A stretch of 64,000 nucleotides of DNA from an uncultured Oscillospiraceae bacterium. GTDB lineage: Bacteria > Bacillota > Clostridia > Oscillospirales > Oscillospiraceae. Below are positions 59,758 to 64,000 of this stretch, piece by piece. The stretch lies in NCBI GenBank assembly GCA_934512135.1, contig CAKSWT010000013.1, positions 17,389 through 81,388 on the forward strand, written 5' to 3'. The translations under genes were made by a program, and so were the position numbers. Position 1 is the first letter of the stretch. Each line of letters begins with the position of its first letter. Under the pieces are notes generated by a model that saw only the letters and a program-made list of their open reading frames with translations, was not told the DNA's origin and made no database searches.

Positions 59758-61392
59758 ATGGAGACAGCAGTGAGGGTCATTACCATCCCCGCAAAGCCCA
59801 AGGAGGAACAGCAAGGGGGCGGTCTGCACCGTAAGCGTGTTGCCGCATATTGCCGTGTGTCTACAAACAGCGATGAGCAGCTCAACAGTTATACGTCCCA
59901 GAAGAATTATTATACCAACTACATTATGAAAAACGCGGAGTGGACCATGGCGGGCATTTTTGCGGACGAGGGGCTCTCCGGCACCCAGGCATTAAAACGG
60001 CCTGAGTTCCTGAGAATGATCCGGCACTGTAAGCAGAAGAAGATCGATCTGATCCTGGTAAAGTCCATATCGAGATTTGCCAGAAATACAGTGGACTGCC
60101 TAAGCTATACCCGCGCCCTCCGCGCCCTGGGGATCGGCGTACTCTTTGAGGAGGAGCATATTAATTCTCTGGATCCGGACAGCGAATTCCTGATTACGCT
60201 GCATGGTGCTATGGCACAGACGGAGAGTGAAAACACCAGTAGCCGTGTCAAATGGGGCATGCGCCAGGCCATGCGGGAGGGGAAAGCCTCCTTTCGATAT
60301 GGGACACTCTACGCCTACGAAAAGGGCGAGGACGGGAACCCAAAGGTCATTCCAGAGGAGGCGGAGGTAGTCAGGAGGATATACCGTGAATATCTGGCCG
60401 GCGGAAGTCTCCGCCAAATCGCAGCAGGGCTTGAAACAGATCATATTCCCAGTCCAACGGAGAAGGGATGGTCCATCAACGTAATACGCAATATTTTGAC
60501 CAACGAAAAATACGCCGGGGATGTGATAAGGCAGAAGACCTTTGTTGCAGATCCCATCAGCAAACGGGTGGTCAAAAATACAGGGCAGCTTCCTATGTAT
60601 CTGCTGAAAAATCATCATGAAGGAATCGTGGACAAGGTTACATACAACGCAGTACAGGCAGAATGGGCAAGGCGGAACGCCAAACGGACACCCTCCGTGA
60701 AAACAGCTCCTACAGGCAAGGGATGCTATGCCAGCAAATATGCTCTGTCGGAGCGGATGATATGCGGAGAGTGCGGTTCAAATTATCGCCGCTGTGTATG
60801 GAGCAAGCGAGGAAAAAAACGCACTGTCTGGCGCTGTGTCAGCCGCTTGGACTATGGCACAAAATACTGCCATGATAGTCCTACACTAGATGAATCGGTC
60901 ATTCAAAAAGCGGTCCTCACCGCACTGAACTCAGCTATGGGCAGAAAGGATGAGCTGGTACATCATATCACCAACACCATGGCACAGGAGTTGATCTCCA
61001 TTCCTGGTGAAACCATGAGCCTTGCGGATATAGAGCGGCGGCTGGAGGAGATCAATCAGGAAACCCATGAAATCGTGGTGACGTCATCCAGACGAGATGA
61101 TAAGTACAAAGATTTTACAGAGCAGCTAAAAGCACTTGTGGATGAGAGCGCGGCGCTTAAGGAGAGACGAGCTTTTATCCGGGAGCAGCAACAGAACAAC
61201 ACGCAGGCGATGCAGCGTATTGAACACGCAAAGGCAGTTCTGGAGCAGGCCTCCTCCGAGATCACGGAGTGGGATGAACGCGTGATCCGCCAGCTGGTGG
61301 AGTCTGTTAAGGTGCTGTCAGCCGAGAAACTGGCGATCCAAATCCGAGGCGGCATGGTCATAGAGCAGGAGCTGGAGAAATTAACGGTTTGA
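59758..61392 (+). CDS. Large serine recombinase 3
   Basis: A 544-residue protein starting immediately after the stop of recombinase 2. RVAAYCRVSTNSDEQLNSYT carries the catalytic Ser region, and ILVKSISRFARNTVDCLSYT follows. There is a recombinase domain, a zinc ribbon (CGECGSNYRRCVWSKRGKK...WRCVSR) and a long coiled coil near the C-terminus. Together with recombinase 1 it probably forms the site-specific recombination machinery of the ICE. Confidence 0.9.
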   Translation: METAVRVITIPAKPKEEQQGGGLHRKRVAAYCRVSTNSDEQLNSYTSQKNYYTNYIMKNAEWTMAGIFADEGLSGTQALKRPEFLRMIRHCKQKKIDLILVKSISRFARNTVDCLSYTRALRALGIGVLFEEEHINSLDPDSEFLITLHGAMAQTESENTSSRVKWGMRQAMREGKASFRYGTLYAYEKGEDGNPKVIPEEAEVVRRIYREYLAGGSLRQIAAGLETDHIPSPTEKGWSINVIRNILTNEKYAGDVIRQKTFVADPISKRVVKNTGQLPMYLLKNHHEGIVDKVTYNAVQAEWARRNAKRTPSVKTAPTGKGCYASKYALSERMICGECGSNYRRCVWSKRGKKRTVWRCVSRLDYGTKYCHDSPTLDESVIQKAVLTALNSAMGRKDELVHHITNTMAQELISIPGETMSLADIERRLEEINQETHEIVVTSSRRDDKYKDFTEQLKALVDESAALKERRAFIREQQQNNTQAMQRIEHAKAVLEQASSEITEWDERVIRQLVESVKVLSAEKLAIQIRGGMVIEQELEKLTV

Positions 61393-61412
61393 TTCAGGGG
61401 GAGGCAAACAAG

Positions 61413-62048
61413 ATGGCATACAGAAATGTGTATTTTCGGATCAATAGCGCCTACAGAGGGTACTCCGGGTGGGCAGATCCTGCGGATGAAAATCGTTTTC
61501 GAGAGGAATCCCGACAGCTATTTGAAAGCAATGGATGGACGCTCCAAATGGGCGGCAATGGGGTCAGTGATACGGTGACAAAAGGTGATCAGGAACTCTA
61601 TCTTCATCCACAAAATTTCAGCGGAGTGGTCTCCGAAGCTGAGATTGATGAAATCAAGGCGTTGCTGGCAGGAGCAAAGTCCTTTCAGTGCCAGGGTGTA
61701 GATTGCTATGAAGAATATCTGGATATAAGCAATGAGGACTACCAACAGTGGCTGGAGTCTGAGCGAGACAATATTCATGAGGCGTTGTTAGCACAGTGCA
61801 AAACGCCGAGGAGAAATTTATACCGTACAGGCTGTGTTATAGATAGTGTCGTGGAGAAATTCTCCCTGAATCGAGTTTACGACAAACATGGCGAGCACGA
61901 TCTTGCGAAAGGGTTTGTGCAAGAACTCTTTGCAGACATGATCGCAAAGGGGGAAATTGCGGTTGCTGAAACCAAGCATGGTACTGGGTACAGAGCCGTC
62001 CAGAATGCAGAACCGCAGCAGGTTGATGGTCAGATGCAGATGTGCTAA
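61413..62048 (+). CDS. Hypothetical protein after the recombinases
   Basis: A 211-residue protein; ATG 61413 was preferred to the upstream TTG because GGGGGAGG precedes it. It begins MAYRNVYFRINSAYRGYSGW. No domain is recognised. The first half is strand- and Gly-rich, the second helical. It lies 20 bases after recombinase 3, so it is in the same operon and may still be part of the element. Confidence 0.6.
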   Translation: MAYRNVYFRINSAYRGYSGWADPADENRFREESRQLFESNGWTLQMGGNGVSDTVTKGDQELYLHPQNFSGVVSEAEIDEIKALLAGAKSFQCQGVDCYEEYLDISNEDYQQWLESERDNIHEALLAQCKTPRRNLYRTGCVIDSVVEKFSLNRVYDKHGEHDLAKGFVQELFADMIAKGEIAVAETKHGTGYRAVQNAEPQQVDGQMQMC

Positions 62049-62130
62049 AATAAATTCGGAGGATAGAAAAGATGATTTATCCTGATCTGGGAACAGATCA
62101 TTCGGGTGTATGATTCGGAATAAAGTAAAG

Positions 62131-62165
62131 AGAAGTGCGGTATTGTTATTGCCGCATTTCTCTTT
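62131..62165 (+). terminator. Intrinsic terminator
   Basis: AGAAGTGCGGTA (62131-62142) pairs with the complementary stretch ending at 62161 (two G-U pairs), followed by CTTTGCCTT. It ends the recombinase operon. Confidence 0.6.
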
Positions 62166-62216
62166 GCCTTATATCAGACATAATAATAGGCGCTGAGCGC
62201 CAGGAAGGAGAAACTG

Positions 62217-63131
62217 ATGAATATTCGGAAACCAACAGACTACAGCGCCATGTATGTGGAATTGGACAAATTGATGTCCACAGACATGACGCAAATGGAG
62301 TTGTACAGCGAGATCGGTAAAGCGGTCGCCAGTAGGCCGGAAAAAGGAGCGGCAGTAGCGGCAGCGGAGTATCTAAACACCCAGTATCCAGAGAACACCG
62401 GCTTCTCTCCACGGAACCTGCGCCGGATGCGGGACTTCTATCGGATGTACGGTACTCAGGCAGAACTTCTGACTCAGGCAATGCAGATTGGTTGGACGCA
62501 GAATGTTGTCATTATGGAAGCAGAGCTTTCCATGGAACAGCGGCTGTGGTACATCCACGCTGCCCGGCAGTATAGATGGTCCAAGGCCGAGCTGACCAGG
62601 AGAATCGAGATGGAAGCGCATTTGACAATGACGCTTTCAGAATCCGGCGATCTGTGCTATACTGAAGTGGAAATCAAAGCACAGGAGCATGAACATGACG
62701 AAGATTTTATTTGTATGCCACGGCAACATTTGCCGCAGTCCCATGGCGGAGTTTGTAATGAAAGACCTTGTAAAGAAAGCGGGTCTGGAGAAACAGTTTC
62801 AAATCGATTCAGCAGCGACCAGTACGGAGGAAATTGGCAATCCCGTATACCCGCCAGCGAAGCGGAAGCTCCGAGAGCATGGCATCAACTGTGCCGGCAA
62901 AACAGCCCGGCAGCTCCGGAACAACGACTACGACGATTACGACCTCCTGATCGGCATGGACAACGCCAACCTCCGCAATATGCACCACATCTGTGGCGGC
63001 GATTACGCAGGCAAGTTCCATCTTCTGATGGACTATACGGATCGCCCCGGCGAGGTGGCCGACCCATGGTATACCGACAATTTCGAGATAACTTGGAACG
63101 ATGTGTTGGAGGGGTGCCAGGGGCTGCTTGA
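62217..63131 (+). CDS. DUF1016 N-terminal-like protein, doubtful C-terminus
   Basis: The first 150 residues (LYSEIGKAVASRPEKGAAVA, then FSPRNLRRMRDFYRMYGTQA, IGWTQNVVIMEAEL) match the N-terminal DUF1016 (YhcG-type) domain. The usual C-terminal PDDEXK nuclease is missing. The frame stays open to 63131, but from about residue 158 it overlaps the phosphatase gene in another frame, so that part is probably not real coding or is the result of a deletion or frameshift. ATG 62217 follows AAGGAG. Confidence 0.55.
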   Translation: MNIRKPTDYSAMYVELDKLMSTDMTQMELYSEIGKAVASRPEKGAAVAAAEYLNTQYPENTGFSPRNLRRMRDFYRMYGTQAELLTQAMQIGWTQNVVIMEAELSMEQRLWYIHAARQYRWSKAELTRRIEMEAHLTMTLSESGDLCYTEVEIKAQEHEHDEDFICMPRQHLPQSHGGVCNERPCKESGSGETVSNRFSSDQYGGNWQSRIPASEAEAPRAWHQLCRQNSPAAPEQRLRRLRPPDRHGQRQPPQYAPHLWRRLRRQVPSSDGLYGSPRRGGRPMVYRQFRDNLERCVGGVPGAA

Positions 63132-63159
63132 CAGCCTGAAGGAGCAAAGCGACAGATGA
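62689..63159 (+). CDS. Low-molecular-weight protein-tyrosine phosphatase
   Basis: A 156-residue protein (ATG 62689, or 62695). The active-site loop CHGNICRSPMAEFVM lies at residues 10-24 and the general-acid Asp in VADPWYTDN near residue 127. This is a normal full-length member that removes phosphate from phosphotyrosine or small aryl phosphates in the cytoplasm. Its end overlaps the NUDIX start. Confidence 0.9.
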   Translation: MNMTKILFVCHGNICRSPMAEFVMKDLVKKAGLEKQFQIDSAATSTEEIGNPVYPPAKRKLREHGINCAGKTARQLRNNDYDDYDLLIGMDNANLRNMHHICGGDYAGKFHLLMDYTDRPGEVADPWYTDNFEITWNDVLEGCQGLLDSLKEQSDR

Positions 63160-63692
63160 ACATTTCAAGAGAGCGCTTTGCGTCAGCCCTTCGTCAAGCC
63201 TTGCAGTTTGAAGGGCTGGAGCATCCAACCTACGCTGTGCTTGTCCCACTGGTTTACAGCGAGGCAGGCGCGGAACTTTTGATTGAAGTGCGTGCTGCGG
63301 GGATATCCCAAGCGGGGGACCCCTGTTTTCCAGGCGGACGGATTGAACCGGGAGAGTCCCCGGCGCAGGCGGCCACCCGAGAGACGGCGGAGGAGTTGGG
63401 GATCAATGTTCAACCAGATCAGGTGCTGGGACAGCTTCCCACTGTTCACACCATGCTGGGCAGCAAAACAGATATCTTTGTCTGTGTGATCTCTGTGGAG
63501 CAAGCGGCGGAAATAAAGCCCAATTCGGCAGAGGTCTCTGAAGTGCTGAAAATTCCGCTGACATTTTTCCAGGAACGAGCAGACGAGAGTAACTTTAACG
63601 TATGCGGGCATGTAATCTGGGGAATGACAGCTGGGGCAATTCGAAATCTTTGCAAAATACTTGTTGATGAAGCAGGACTCCATATTGGTTGA
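63156..63692 (+). CDS. NUDIX hydrolase (CoA pyrophosphatase-like)
   Basis: A 178-residue protein overlapping the phosphatase stop. The NUDIX box is GGRIEPGESPAQAATRETAE followed by ELGI, with all catalytic Glu residues present. The upstream AGDPCFPGGR stretch fits the NudL/CoA-diphosphatase subgroup. It would hydrolyse a nucleoside-diphosphate-linked metabolite. It is likely a host rather than ICE gene, but this cannot be settled here. Confidence 0.85.
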   Translation: MNISRERFASALRQALQFEGLEHPTYAVLVPLVYSEAGAELLIEVRAAGISQAGDPCFPGGRIEPGESPAQAATRETAEELGINVQPDQVLGQLPTVHTMLGSKTDIFVCVISVEQAAEIKPNSAEVSEVLKIPLTFFQERADESNFNVCGHVIWGMTAGAIRNLCKILVDEAGLHIG

Positions 63693-63742
63693 CATAATTT
63701 ATTGCGCTATGATTTCCTTAAGGAATATAATAGATGCGAGTG

Positions 63743-63771
63743 TTGACAAATCCTCTTTAAAATGTTATAAT
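63743..63771 (+). promoter_or_regulatory. Strong sigma-A-type promoter at the window edge
   Basis: TTGACA (63743-63748), 17-base spacer and TATAAT (63766-63771) are both exact consensus. No start codon with a long frame follows within the window, so it probably drives a gene beyond 64000 with a leader of more than 200 bases. Confidence 0.8.
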
Positions 63772-63861
63772 CTCATTGAAAATAGTGTAACAGAAAAAAT
63801 AATGCGACCACATAGATGGCATCTAAAGTGTTTACATAAGACATGTTTACCAAACGGTATA

Positions 63862-63889
63862 GATGCGCCTGAGAAAACTTAGGCGCATC
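63862..63889 (+). other. Leader hairpin downstream of the strong promoter
   Basis: GATGCGCCT (63862-63870) pairs with AGGCGCATC (63881-63889), with a 10-base loop. It is followed by ACGG and not by a T tract. It lies about 90 bases downstream of the expected transcription start. The rest of 63693-64000 shows no gene. Confidence 0.5.
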
Positions 63890-64000
63890 AACGGTTCGGG
63901 TTCTTCGTACAAAAATCGAGGTGGTGACAAAAAGACATCGTCCGGCGAAAAACCCTACCGACCGGATTTGAGCCAAAGTATCGCCGTTTTAGGGCCGATC

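Larger units (their letters stand above)
1..62048. mobile_element. Integrative conjugative element (partial; right limit uncertain)
   Basis: The stretch carries a complete set of conjugation functions: relaxase, VirD4 coupling protein, VirB4 ATPase, VirB2/B3/B6-like membrane proteins and an NlpC/P60 hydrolase. It also carries three serine recombinases at 57.4-61.4 kb. The 31 kb metabolic cargo sits between the coupling protein and the recombinases, so it is inside the element. Recombinase genes usually lie near one end, so an att site is expected shortly after 61.4-62.1 kb, but no direct repeat could be matched because the other end is outside the window. The right coordinate is an estimate. 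Confidence 0.7.

Overview
The window looks like part of a large integrative conjugative element (ICE) from a gut Clostridia bacterium. Oscillospiraceae is likely: there are moderately GC-rich genes, strong GGAGG ribosome sites, and ICE families such as DUF3849, YodL, SpoVG, DUF6103, a MobP-type relaxase and a VirB4/VirD4 system. The host assignment is inferred from protein style only.

Positions 1-24.3 kb hold the conjugation half. This includes small accessory genes, a decayed Tad-like remnant (SAF/CpaB-like piece, TadZ-like ATPase, CpaF start), VirB2-, VirB6-, VirB3- and VirB4-like proteins and an NlpC/P60 cell-wall hydrolase. It also has a split cytosine methyltransferase, ribbon-helix-helix proteins, an N6-methylase-like protein, a hairpin-rich oriT candidate, a relaxase with Sel1 repeats, a VbhA/Fic pair, a TOPRIM protein and the VirD4 coupling protein.

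Positions 24.5-56.1 kb are a 31 kb cargo island of unusual metabolic genes. Three kinds of gene recur: flavodoxin-like proteins (4), double-hotdog MaoC/FAS1-dehydratase-like proteins (5), and large family 1 extracellular solute-binding lipoproteins (5). Around them are a 2,4-dienoyl-CoA-reductase/Old Yellow Enzyme, a GntP-like permease, a ferredoxin, a cytoplasmic right-handed beta-helix protein, a small beta-rich protein, and regulators of the AraC (2), MarR and LysR families. No ABC permease or ATPase is present. Proteins of several unrelated folds carry Gly-Pro-Gly tracts at different places in their folds. I read this as one reductive or dehydrating pathway, duplicated as modules, that senses or captures an extracellular compound and acts on it with flavin enzymes. 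The substrate cannot be read from the sequence. This island is the best candidate for an undescribed system.

Positions 56.2-61.4 kb hold an XRE regulator with its ribosome site inside a hairpin, a structured gene-poor stretch, a SHOCT-like small protein and three tandem serine-recombinase genes, the middle one lacking the catalytic domain. Positions 61.4-64 kb hold an unknown protein, a DUF1016-like protein, a low-molecular-weight phosphatase, a NUDIX hydrolase and a strong promoter at the window edge. The right end of the ICE lies somewhere after the recombinases but I could not place it; the left end is outside the window.
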